Below are positions 1 to 6,066 of a stretch of 8,594 nt of DNA, in pieces. A model generated the notes under the pieces. The model worked only from the letters and a program-made list of their open reading frames with translations, did not search any database and was not told the DNA's origin. Position 1 is the first letter of the stretch. Every line of letters starts with the position of its first letter. The translations under genes were made by a program, and so were the position numbers. The stretch is taken from contig JAGWZT010000062.1 of NCBI GenBank assembly GCA_018971925.1, positions 1 to 8,594 of the forward strand, read 5' to 3'. Source of the stretch: Lysobacteraceae bacterium (GTDB lineage Bacteria; Pseudomonadota; Gammaproteobacteria; Xanthomonadales; Rhodanobacteraceae).

Positions 1-698
1 CGGTGCTGGAAGTGGTTTACCTGATCTTCAATGAAGGCTACACCGCGACCGCGGGCGGCGACTGGGCGCGGCCCGCGTTGTGCGAGGAAGCGATGCGGCT
101 GGGCCGCGTGTTGGCGGGGCTTGCGCCGCGCGAGCCGGAAGTGCACGGACTGGTGGCCTTGATGGAAATCCAGGCCTCGCGGCTGCACGCCCGCACCGCC
201 GCCGACGGCGCACCCATTCTTTTGCTGGATCAGGATCGTGCGCGCTGGGATCGCTTGCTGATCCGCCGTGGCCTCGCATCACTGGAACGCGCGGAACAAC
301 TCGGCGGCACGGACGGCAACTACGCGCTGCAGGCCGCAATCGCCGCTTGCCATGTACGCGCACTGCATGCAAAGGACACCGACTGGGCGCGGATCGCGTC
401 GCTGTACGCGCGCCTTGCGGAAGTTGCGCCATCGCCGGTGGTGGAATTGAATCGCGCGGTCGCGGTGTCGATGGCCGAAGGCCCGGAGGCCGGACTGCAA
501 CTGGTTGACGCGCTGCAGAAGGAACGCGTGCTGGCCGGTTATCACCTGCTGCCCAGCGTACGCGGCGACTTGCTGTTCAAGCTGGGCCGCCGCGACGAGG
601 CACGAGCGGAATTCGAACGCGCGGCGGCGCTGACCGGCAACACGCGCGAATCGGAACTGCTGCGTCAACGCGCCGCGGCGTGCAGCAGCGTGGAATAA
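1..698 (+). CDS. ECF42-type RNA polymerase sigma factor, C-terminal part (5' end outside window)
   Basis: This is the C-terminal part of a long extracytoplasmic-function sigma factor; about 231 residues are visible and the reading frame is open at the left edge. The visible part starts in the conserved linker YLIFNEGYTAT, continues through the DUF6596-type region with GAPILLLDQDRARWD, and ends in a helical TPR-like extension containing VELNRAVAVSMAEGP, RGDLLFKLGRRDEARAEFERA and a NTRESELLRQRA end. These are hallmarks of the ECF42 group, whose members are about 400 residues long and carry this extension after the sigma2 and sigma4 domains. The sigma2 domain, and probably most of sigma4, lie outside the window. 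In the family the extension is needed for sigma activity and no classical anti-sigma factor is used (established knowledge). The DGPF-motif gene downstream supports the assignment. The GTG at position 3 is internal, not the true start. The target genes cannot be read from the window. Confidence 0.9.
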   Translation, partial: VLEVVYLIFNEGYTATAGGDWARPALCEEAMRLGRVLAGLAPREPEVHGLVALMEIQASRLHARTAADGAPILLLDQDRARWDRLLIRRGLASLERAEQLGGTDGNYALQAAIAACHVRALHAKDTDWARIASLYARLAEVAPSPVVELNRAVAVSMAEGPEAGLQLVDALQKERVLAGYHLLPSVRGDLLFKLGRRDEARAEFERAAALTGNTRESELLRQRAAACSSVE

Positions 699-736
699 GC
701 ATGCGCTGGCAGAATCCAGTGCGTTGTCTTCTTGGC

Positions 737-957
737 TCGTCATTCCGGGGTGGCCTGCCTTCTTCATGCTTGTCATTCCGGAGCGGGCCGCAGGCCCGAA
801 TCCGGAATCGGTTTGAGAGTTGCCACGCGTCGACACCGATTGACTCGCGCCATCCATGGCGTTCGTCCTTCGGACCGCCGTCGGCGTTCGCGTTTGCAGT
901 CCTGCAAACGCAGTCGGGTTCTGCCCGCAGACAGCGCGGGCGGCCCCGGAATGACGA
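737..957. repeat. Hairpin-rich intergenic repeat with 14-bp inverted ends
   Basis: The sequence from 737 to 750 (TCGTCATTCCGGGG) is the exact inverse complement of 944 to 957. Between these ends lies a chain of smaller stems: 775-782 with 801-808 plus 784-789 with 793-798; 806-812 with 835-841; 848-853 with 856-861; 890-899 with 902-911 (10 bp); and 923-928 with 936-941. The end motif GTCATTCCGG is also repeated directly at 739-748 and 772-781, so the right end could pair with either copy. No protein of note is encoded and no target-site duplication is visible. It resembles the GTCATTCCGG-type intergenic repeats of Xanthomonadales and may be a non-autonomous, MITE- or REP-like element. Function unknown. 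Confidence 0.7.
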
Positions 958-966
958 ACGAAAACA

Positions 967-994
967 AGCTGAGGTTTCGCGTTGATCAGGTTCG
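967..994 (+). repeat. Direct repeat copy A, AGCTGAG-N7-GTTGATCAGGTTCG
   Basis: This 28-base stretch matches a second copy at 1584-1611. The copies share AGCTGAG, then a 7-base spacer, then GTTGATC, one variable base, and GGTTCG, with the same spacing in both. Copy A begins 10 bases after the end of the 737-957 repeat and lies 45 bases upstream of the DGPF gene. TTGATC (982-987) looks a little like a -35 box, but no convincing -10 follows at 17 bases, so I do not call a promoter. Confidence 0.55.
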
Positions 995-1038
995 AACGAC
1001 GAGCAAAACCACAAATTCCCTGACCGGAGAATAGAGAC

Positions 1039-1395
1039 ATGGCCTACATGCTGTTTGTCGCCGAACCGCGCGGCCAGCGCGCCGAGCGCACCGAGGGAGA
1101 GGGCAAGGCGCTGTACCAGCGCATGCTGGATTACGCCGAGGACCTCAAATCACGCGGCGTACTGCGCGCGTATTCGTCATTGCGAAATGATTCCGAAGGC
1201 CAGCGCCTGCAAATCCGCGACGGCAAACGCAGCCTGCGCGACGGACCGTTCGCCGAAGCGCGCGAAATGATCGGCGGCTTCTTCCTGGTCGATTGCGCCA
1301 CCCGCGACGAAGCCGTCGAACTCGCCGCGCTGTGTCCCGCCGCCGAGTGGGCGACCATGGAAGTGCGCGAAACGGGGCCGTGTTACCTGGGTTGA
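1039..1395 (+). CDS. YCII/DGPF-domain protein, ECF42 partner
   Basis: A 118-residue protein of the YCII-related family, with the DGPF motif at residues 68-71 (RDGPFAEAREMIGGFFLVD). The first strand is MAYMLFVAE, as usual for the family, and the protein ends at the typical length. The fold is a ferredoxin-like dimeric alpha/beta barrel; some relatives act on small aromatic compounds, but the biochemical role of the ECF42-linked DGPF proteins is not established. The start is well supported: ATG at 1039 is preceded by GGAG at 1026-1029 with a 9-base spacer. It follows an ECF42 sigma gene on the same strand, the usual partnership, yet 340 bases of repeat-rich DNA separate them, so it probably has its own promoter. 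In ECF42 loci such genes are typically targets of the sigma factor. I could not find a clear ECF42-type promoter upstream. Confidence 0.9.
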   Translation: MAYMLFVAEPRGQRAERTEGEGKALYQRMLDYAEDLKSRGVLRAYSSLRNDSEGQRLQIRDGKRSLRDGPFAEAREMIGGFFLVDCATRDEAVELAALCPAAEWATMEVRETGPCYLG

Positions 1396-1619
1396 TGGAT
1401 GTTGTGGCGCTATCGATCCCCGGTCTGTTCTTGCGCGAAGCGCCGGATGAGGGTTCGGTCCCACGCAAGAGAAACTTATCCAAATGTGAGCGACATTTTG
1501 CGAATGCGTACCCTCACCCGCCCCTGCGGGGAGCGCTACGCGCTTGCGCTGCGCGCGCCTCTCCCGAAGGGAGAAGGGTTCACAGCTGAGCGTTGAGGTT
1601 GATCTGGTTCGTTTTTGGT
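1396..1619. other. Non-coding gap with repeat sequence between convergent genes
   Basis: No credible gene lies here. The left part (1396-1500) holds two small hairpins: GCGC at 1433-1436 with 1440-1443, and AAATGT at 1482-1487 with ACATTT at 1493-1498 around a 5-base loop. The second could end the DGPF transcript but is AT-rich, weak and lacks a proper U-run. The right part is occupied by the 1511-1631 inverted repeat described separately. Confidence 0.5.
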
Positions 1620-1631
1620 TCAGGGTGAGGG
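1511..1631. repeat. Inverted-repeat element with CCCTCACCC ends
   Basis: CCCTCACCC at 1511-1519 is the exact inverse complement of GGGTGAGGG at 1623-1631. Inside are CCCC-TGC-GGGG (1521-1531), AGCGC/GCGCT (1532-1536 with 1546-1550) and TCTCCC-GAA-GGGAGA (1560-1574). Intergenic repeats with this look, CCCTCACCC followed by a CTCTCCC/GGGAGA stem, are common in Xanthomonadales. The right arm overlaps the last codons of the convergent WYL gene. Whether the two 9-bp arms belong to one element or merely resemble each other cannot be settled from one copy. Confidence 0.5.
1584..1611 (+). repeat. Direct repeat copy B, AGCTGAG-N7-GTTGATCTGGTTCG
   Basis: Second copy of the 28-base motif at 967-994. 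It starts 10 bases after the 1560-1574 hairpin, the same distance at which copy A follows its own repeat. Outside the 7-base spacer only one base differs. It points toward no nearby rightward gene, which argues against a simple promoter role. Confidence 0.55.
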
Positions 1632-2588
1632 GCGGCGATCGACGGCCATCTTTTGCAGCCGCGCCGCATGCGCGACCAGTTCCTTGCGCAGCCGTTGCGG
1701 GGTGCGGATCTCGAAGTCGAACGGCACGCGCGCGAGCTGGCGCGCGAACCAGGCCAGGTCGTCGGTGCGCACGCGCAGCAACACGCCGTCATCTGCCGGT
1801 TCGAGCAAACCCATCGCCGGTGAAAAAGCCTCACGCGCCTTCGCAAGGTCGGTGCGCAACAGGACTTCCACATGGTGCGCACGCGGCAGCGTGGCGATGC
1901 TGCGGTTCAACCATTCCAGTACGTCGAAACCCCGTGGCCGTGTGAATCGAACCGCCAGCGGCTGCACTTCTATGATCCGGTCGACGCGGAACCCGCGTAC
2001 ACCGTGGCGCAGGTGACAGTAGCCGACCGCGTACCACGCGCCGCCGCGGAAGCCGAGGCCGTAGGCATCGAAATCGCGCCGGCTTTCCTCGCCCTGGGCT
2101 GAGCGGTAATGCAGGTGCACGCGCTCCGCGACGTGCGCGGCGTGCGTCAGCAGCATCAGCGCCGTCGCGTTGATCTGCATCGCCAAGGTGCTGGGAGATT
2201 CGATAGAGACGGTCGTTTCCACCGCGCGCAAGCGCCGTTTCAGCGAATCGGGCATCACGCGTTCCAGCTTGGCCTGCGTGCTGGCCAGCGCCGATTCGCC
2301 CGCGTGCAAGCCGAGGCTGCGCGCGGCCAGCAGGCCCATCGACAGCGCCAGTGCTTCCGCGTCGGTGAACATCATCGGCGGCAGTTTGAAACCCGCCACC
2401 AGCATGTACGCACCGTGGCGGCCGCGCTCGGTGGTGATCGGGATACCGAGTTCTTCCAGCAGCACGATGTAGCGCCGCAGGGTACGCACGTCGACGTTGA
2501 TGCGTTGCGCCAGTTCGGGTCCGCTGATGCGGCCGCGGCTTTGCAGCAGTTCCAGGACGGCCAGCACGCGGGAGGCGGGGTGGGGCAT
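1620..2588 (-). CDS. WYL-domain transcriptional regulator (DeoR-type HTH, YafY-like)
   Basis: A 322-residue regulator. Residues 1-60 form a winged helix-turn-helix: SRVLAVLELLQSRGRISGPE, then a recognition helix around VRTLRRYIVLLEELGIPI. A linker follows, then a WYL domain around residues 150-215 with AWYAVGYC at 184-191 (the canonical WYL reads WYA here) and the arginine-rich RVDRI at 201-205, and last a WCX-type C-terminal extension (about 230-310). WYL domains are thought to bind small ligands or nucleic acid and to switch DNA binding. The ATG at 2588 places the helix-turn-helix right at the N-terminus, as in relatives. No Shine-Dalgarno is seen upstream, and a TAGACT box (2600-2595) about 7 bases from the ATG hints at leaderless translation. 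The gene is divergent from the NIPSNAP gene, which it may control together with itself. Its last residues (PSP, then TGA) are encoded within the CCCTCACCC repeat arm. Confidence 0.92.
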   Translation of the reverse strand: MPHPASRVLAVLELLQSRGRISGPELAQRINVDVRTLRRYIVLLEELGIPITTERGRHGAYMLVAGFKLPPMMFTDAEALALSMGLLAARSLGLHAGESALASTQAKLERVMPDSLKRRLRAVETTVSIESPSTLAMQINATALMLLTHAAHVAERVHLHYRSAQGEESRRDFDAYGLGFRGGAWYAVGYCHLRHGVRGFRVDRIIEVQPLAVRFTRPRGFDVLEWLNRSIATLPRAHHVEVLLRTDLAKAREAFSPAMGLLEPADDGVLLRVRTDDLAWFARQLARVPFDFEIRTPQRLRKELVAHAARLQKMAVDRRPSP

Positions 2589-2605
2589 CCGAACAGTCTA
2601 GCTTG

Positions 2606-2630
2606 AATCAGGACATGAATTGCCCTGATT
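2606..2630. promoter_or_regulatory. Candidate operator: 25-bp imperfect palindrome between divergent genes
   Basis: AATCAGGACA (2606-2615) faces TGCCCTGATT (2621-2630) across a 5-base centre, with nine of ten pairs complementary; the outer seven pairs are perfect. It sits 18-42 bases upstream of the WYL start and 45-69 bases upstream of the NIPSNAP start. It also overlaps the spacer and -35 zone of a possible WYL promoter (TAGACT at 2600-2595 with a weak GCAATT at 2623-2618). Size and symmetry fit a dimeric helix-turn-helix regulator, so autoregulation by the WYL protein and control of the divergent operon is a reasonable inference. Confidence 0.5.
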
Positions 2631-2664
2631 GGGTTTTAGCGTGTGCTCCAAGTGCAATTCGACC

Positions 2665-2668
2665 GGAG
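2665..2668 (+). promoter_or_regulatory. Ribosome binding site deciding the NIPSNAP start
   Basis: GGAG ends 6 bases before the ATG at 2675. This supports 2675 over the in-frame TTG at 2603, which lies beside the palindrome and would place 24 non-conserved residues before the signal peptide. Confidence 0.65.
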
Positions 2669-2674
2669 ACCGTC

Positions 2675-3526
2675 ATGCCCCGTCTTTCAGTCCTGCTGCT
2701 TGGAGCGTTCTGCATGAGTACCTTCATTGCCTCCGCGCACGCGGATACCGACATGCGCGCGGCGTTGGAGAGCGTTGCGCACCTGACCAACTACCCCGTT
2801 GTGGAATTGCGCCGCTACGACATCGCGCCCGGCCGGCGCGAGCGCTTCGTGCGCTATTTCGACGCGTATTTCCCGGAGGCGTTCGAGCAACTGGACTGCA
2901 TGGTGTTCGGGCAGTTCCAGGATCGCGCCGCGTCCACGAAGTTCGTCTGGCTGCGCGGCTACGACGACATCAACGCGCGTCCGATCGTGGATGCGGCGTT
3001 CTACTACGGGCCGGTGTGGCGCGAGCACCGCACCAAGGTCAACGCGTTGTTTCCGGGCGCGAGCGACAACGTGCTGCTGTTGCGCCCCTTGACACCGCAG
3101 ACTGAGATTCCGGTGTTGCCGGCGGTCGATCCGGTGGACGAAGCGCATGGCGCGCGCGGCGTAGTGGTCGCGCAGATTTTCGCGGTGGAGAAGGGCGACG
3201 AGGATGCGTTCGCGCAACGCGCGCAGGCCGCCTTCGTGCGTTATGCAAACGCACATGTGCATCCGGCCGGCGTGCTGGTGACGCTGGACGTGCCGAACAA
3301 TTTTCCGCAATTGCCGGTCCGCACCGACGGGCCTTTCCTGGTGTGGTTGGGCGTGGTCGAAAACGACGCGGCGCTGAAGGATTTCGAAGTGTTGGCGTCG
3401 CAAATCGAGCAGTCGCTCGAAGACACCGGCATGCTGCGTGGAGCGCCTGAGCGCCTGGTTCTGGATCCGACGCCGCGCTCGCGCCTGCGCTGGTGGCCCG
3501 TTGCGGACACGAAATCCACGCCATGA
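2675..3526 (+). CDS. Exported NIPSNAP-family protein
   Basis: A 283-residue protein with a signal peptide (MPRLSVLLLGAFCMSTFIAS, likely cut after AHA at residue 23) followed by a NIPSNAP domain. The domain runs from about residue 42 to 140: VVELRRYDIAPGRRERFVRY, CMVFGQFQD, KFVWLRGYDD and FYYGPVWREHR. A second half (about 157-275) with VVAQIFAVEKGDEDAF and GPFLVWLGVVENDAALKDFE looks like a degenerate second copy of the same dimeric alpha/beta barrel fold. NIPSNAP-type proteins have no agreed enzymatic role in bacteria, and the N-terminal export signal is notable. It is the first gene of a rightward unit: its TGA overlaps the ATG of the LysE-type exporter in ATGA, so the two are probably translated together. 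The divergent WYL gene is the obvious candidate regulator. Family assignment is firm; function is not known. Confidence 0.87.
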   Translation: MPRLSVLLLGAFCMSTFIASAHADTDMRAALESVAHLTNYPVVELRRYDIAPGRRERFVRYFDAYFPEAFEQLDCMVFGQFQDRAASTKFVWLRGYDDINARPIVDAAFYYGPVWREHRTKVNALFPGASDNVLLLRPLTPQTEIPVLPAVDPVDEAHGARGVVVAQIFAVEKGDEDAFAQRAQAAFVRYANAHVHPAGVLVTLDVPNNFPQLPVRTDGPFLVWLGVVENDAALKDFEVLASQIEQSLEDTGMLRGAPERLVLDPTPRSRLRWWPVADTKSTP

Positions 3527-4158
3527 GCCATTCGGCCGACCTGCTGCTGTTTGCCGCGCTGGTGTTCGGCATCATCGTGTTGCCGGGCCTGGACATGGCG
3601 TTCGTGCTGGGCAGTTCGCTCACGGCCGGGCGCCGGAACGGGTTGACGGCGGTTGCGGGCATCACCGCCGGCGGTGCCTGTCTCGTGGCGATGACGACGC
3701 TGGGCATCGGCGTGCTGTTGAAGATGGTTCCGGCGGCCTTCAACGCGCTGCTGCTGGCCGGCGCGCTGTACATCGCGTGGATCGGGATCTCGTTGCTGCG
3801 CGCGGATTCCGCGTTCGGCATCCAGGCGCGAGGTTGCCCGACGCCGGCGTGGACCACGTTCCGTCGCGGTGTGTTGACTTGCATGATGAATCCGAAGGCC
3901 TATCTGTTCTTGCTGGCCGTGTTTCCGCAATTCCTGCGCGCGGAATATGGGCCGCTGTGGTCGCAAGCGCTGGTGCTGTGGGCGATCATCGCGGTCACGC
4001 AGCTCGTGGTTTACGGCGGCATCGCGCTCGCCGCCGCGCAGGCACGTGGCTGGCTGCTGCGACGACCCGAAGCGGGTCTTGTCACCGCGCGCGTGGTCGG
4101 TATGGTGCTGGTGGGCGCCGCGCTCCTCACCGGGCTCGAGGGCTGGCGTTCGCTGTGA
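3523..4158 (+). CDS. LysE/RhtB-family exporter
   Basis: A 211-residue inner-membrane protein of the LysE superfamily, whose members export amino acids or related small molecules using the proton gradient. It shows the usual order: an N-terminal helix ending in VLPGLDMAFVLGSSLTAGRR (family motif PGPD, here PGLD), GLTAVAGITAGG, the GALYIAWIGISLLRA helix, and the second-half signature MNPKAYLFLLAVFPQFLRA. About six membrane segments are evident and the length is typical. The ATG at 3523 overlaps the NIPSNAP stop (ATGA) and gives an N-terminus like that of relatives; an upstream in-frame start at 3493 would add ten residues inside the preceding gene and is less likely. Substrate cannot be told from sequence. 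Coupling to an exported NIPSNAP protein suggests the two act on the same compound or stress. Confidence 0.9.
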   Translation: MSHSADLLLFAALVFGIIVLPGLDMAFVLGSSLTAGRRNGLTAVAGITAGGACLVAMTTLGIGVLLKMVPAAFNALLLAGALYIAWIGISLLRADSAFGIQARGCPTPAWTTFRRGVLTCMMNPKAYLFLLAVFPQFLRAEYGPLWSQALVLWAIIAVTQLVVYGGIALAAAQARGWLLRRPEAGLVTARVVGMVLVGAALLTGLEGWRSL

Positions 4159-4177
4159 GTGCGCGGCGACAATGCAC

Positions 4178-4194
4178 GGAACGTTTTGCGTTCC
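4178..4194 (+). other. Small inverted repeat between exporter and hydrolase genes
   Basis: GGAACG (4178-4183) and CGTTCC (4189-4194) form a perfect 6-bp stem around TTTTG. It lies 19 bases after the exporter stop and 22 bases before the hydrolase start. It has no following U-run, so it is not a standard terminator; it could be an mRNA processing or stability element or a small operator. Confidence 0.35.
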
Positions 4195-4216
4195 TGCGCC
4201 CCATCATGGAAATTCA

Positions 4217-5602
4217 ATGAGAAAAGATGTGATGCCGACGATCCGTGCCGCGCAGGTGATGCCGTGGCTCTTTGCGCTCGTGCTCGCGACCTTCGTGGGT
4301 GGCGTGGCCCATGCGACCGACGCGTCAGTCCGCAACTGCCACGTTGGAGCGTACCGGCTCACCGATGGCGGCGTGGTGGATGTGGGGCCCAGCGAGGGTT
4401 CGCACCTGCGCTGGCGTCGCGAGGATGGCACGACGGGCTCGCTCACGTCGCACGCCGACGGAACGTGGACCAGTACGCTGGGTTGGACCGATCGATCAGA
4501 TGGCATCGAGGTCACGTTCTCGGATTGCGCGAAGGGGAGCATCGAGTTCGCCGGCATGCACGGCCAACGCATCGCGTTCGACGTCACCAACACGCGCTTC
4601 CAGGGTGCCGGGGTCACGCTGGCCGGACGGTTGGTGTTGCCCAAGGGCAACGCGCGCGTGCCGATCGTGGTGCTGATACATGGTTCGGAACACGAATCCG
4701 CACGCGATTTTTATTCCCTGCAGCGGATGTTTCCCGCCGCCGGTATCGGCGTGTTCGTGTACGACAAGCGCGGCACCGGCGCGTCGTGTGGCACGTACAC
4801 CCAGAATTACCTTGTGCTCGCCGACGATGCGATCGCCGCGGTGGGCGAAGCCAAGCGCCTGGCGGGTCCGCGTGCCGGGCGCATCGGCTACCAGGGCGGC
4901 AGCCAGGGCGGCTGGGTGGCGCCGCTGGCCGCGAAAATCTCGCCGGTGGATTTCGTGATCGTCGGTTTCGGGCTCGCGGTGTCGCCGCTGGACGAAGACC
5001 GCGAGGCGATCGCCTACGACATGCAGCGCCAGGGTTACGGCGCGGACGTGATGGCCAAGGCGATGCAGGTGGCTGATGCGTCCGCCGCGATCCTGCTCAG
5101 CGATTTCCGCAGCGGTTACGACAAGCTGGACGCGCTCAAAAAGCAGTACGGCAAGGAGCCGTGGTTCAAGCACGTGCATGGCGACGTTACCTGGGCGCTG
5201 CTGGCGTGGCCGGCCGAGGAGTTGAAACAGAAGGGACCGGAGCTGTTCGCCGGGGTACCGCTGCAGTACGACCCGATGCCGGTGCTGCGCAACCTCGACA
5301 CGCCGCAGCTCTGGATCCTCGGCGGCGAGGATGCCGATGCGCCGAGCGCAGAAACCATCAAGCGCCTGCGTGGACTTCAGCAATCGGGCCGCCCGATCAC
5401 GCTGGCCGTTTATCCGCACGCCGAGCACGGCATGTACGAGTTCGAGACCAAGCCGGACGGCACCCGCGTCGACACCCGCAACCCGGGTGGCTATTTCGCG
5501 ATGATGCGTGACTTCATCCTTTCCGGGAAATTGCAGGGCAAGTACGGAAACGCCGTGCTGCACGATGCCGTAACCAAGACCTCCGGGCATGCAAACGACT
5601 GA
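4217..5602 (+). CDS. Exported alpha/beta hydrolase
   Basis: A 461-residue serine hydrolase with a signal peptide (hydrophobic stretch at residues 15-31, likely cut after AHA at 33), so it acts in the periplasm or outside. An N-terminal beta-rich region (about 35-135) precedes the hydrolase core. Visible core elements are the oxyanion-side HGS at 155-157, DKRGTGAS, the nucleophile elbow GGSQGGW with Ser229, an acid in GGEDAD (Asp372 or Asp374), and His404 in HAEHG. All catalytic parts are present. The family includes esterases and peptidase-like enzymes; the substrate is unknown. The ATG at 4217 is chosen because it gives a good signal peptide with GGA at 4208-4210; ATG at 4232 is possible. 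Longer starts run back inside the exporter gene. It follows the exporter by 58 bases on the same strand and may belong to the same operon. Confidence 0.87.
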   Translation: MRKDVMPTIRAAQVMPWLFALVLATFVGGVAHATDASVRNCHVGAYRLTDGGVVDVGPSEGSHLRWRREDGTTGSLTSHADGTWTSTLGWTDRSDGIEVTFSDCAKGSIEFAGMHGQRIAFDVTNTRFQGAGVTLAGRLVLPKGNARVPIVVLIHGSEHESARDFYSLQRMFPAAGIGVFVYDKRGTGASCGTYTQNYLVLADDAIAAVGEAKRLAGPRAGRIGYQGGSQGGWVAPLAAKISPVDFVIVGFGLAVSPLDEDREAIAYDMQRQGYGADVMAKAMQVADASAAILLSDFRSGYDKLDALKKQYGKEPWFKHVHGDVTWALLAWPAEELKQKGPELFAGVPLQYDPMPVLRNLDTPQLWILGGEDADAPSAETIKRLRGLQQSGRPITLAVYPHAEHGMYEFETKPDGTRVDTRNPGGYFAMMRDFILSGKLQGKYGNAVLHDAVTKTSGHAND

Positions 5603-5622
5603 TTCGTTGCGAATGCGACGGG

Positions 5623-6066
5623 TCAGCGCGCGCCATCCGATCCGTGGTCGGGAAACGCGTCATCCGGCAGCGCGAGGAAGGCGAAGCAGGGTGTGCCATG
5701 GCCCCGCCAGTTTGCGCAAGCGTCTTCCAGCACGTCGCACAGCATGTCGAAGTCGCTTTCGGAAGCATCGCGCAGATCGCCGGCATGGTCGAACAGCCAC
5801 GCGTAGCCGCCTGCGTTCGGAAGCCATGCGAGATCGCCAAGGCAATCGGCCAGCGCATCCCAGTTCGCGCCGAAAGTTTTGGGAAACGCGAGCGCCTTGG
5901 CGATGCGTTGCAGCAGGTCGTGCTTGTCGCCGCAACCGGCAAGACTGATGCGCCGCACCAGATGGCCTTCCGCGTGGGCAGCCGCATCGAGCGTATCCAG
6001 GTCGCTCTCGCCGACCAGATACGCGCCGTCTTGTTCTGCATTCGCGAAGTCGATGGTGCCCGTCAT
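5623..6066 (-). CDS. Barstar-family ribonuclease inhibitor
   Basis: A 147-residue cytoplasmic protein of the barstar family, which inhibits barnase-type guanyl ribonucleases by plugging the active site with an acidic helix. The signature FGANWDALADCLGDLAWLP is present; Asp70 and Asp74 match barstar Asp35 and Asp39, which contact the RNase, and Cys75 matches barstar Cys40. A hydrophobic strand, GGYAWLFDHA, and a C-terminal strand, PCFAFLALPDDAF, complete the fold. It is longer than the 89-residue Bacillus barstar because of an N-terminal extension (about 1-35) and a C-terminal tail, both common in proteobacterial members. Its ATG overlaps the stop of the ribonuclease gene (ATGA), so inhibitor synthesis is tied to toxin synthesis. 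It is the last gene of the leftward operon and converges on the hydrolase gene with 20 bases between. Confidence 0.93.
   Translation of the reverse strand: MTGTIDFANAEQDGAYLVGESDLDTLDAAAHAEGHLVRRISLAGCGDKHDLLQRIAKALAFPKTFGANWDALADCLGDLAWLPNAGGYAWLFDHAGDLRDASESDFDMLCDVLEDACANWRGHGTPCFAFLALPDDAFPDHGSDGAR

Noticed and set aside
830..835. TGTCGA on the minus strand, similar to an ECF42 -35 element
   Set aside because: It points leftward into the 3' end of the sigma gene and lies inside the repeat, so it cannot drive the DGPF gene.
279..1040. A 253-codon leftward open frame across the sigma gene and the repeat
   Set aside because: It is antisense to the well-supported sigma gene, its composition is arginine-rich as expected from GC-rich shadow frames, and it contains no recognisable domain.
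1482..1498. CRP-like half site TGTGA within AAATGT-GAGCG-ACATTT
   Set aside because: Only one half-site matches and the spacing is wrong for TGTGA-N6-TCACA; it is better described as a small hairpin.
2603..2674. Upstream TTG start for the NIPSNAP gene
   Set aside because: It would add 24 residues ahead of the signal peptide, lies beside the palindrome, and lacks a ribosome site, whereas ATG 2675 has GGAG at a good distance.
3947..4216. Upstream start for the hydrolase inside the exporter gene
   Set aside because: It would place 90 arginine- and serine-rich residues read out of frame from the exporter before a normal signal peptide.
4496..5590. A 364-codon leftward open frame opposite the hydrolase
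   Set aside because: The opposite strand carries a complete signal peptide and Ser-Asp-His hydrolase core; this frame is a GC-driven shadow without family motifs.
5591..5614. Possible bidirectional terminator between the hydrolase and barstar genes
   Set aside because: Only short stems are possible (ATTCG-TTG-CGAAT, or a bulged GCAAACGA/TCGTTGC) with no U-run on either side; too weak to call.
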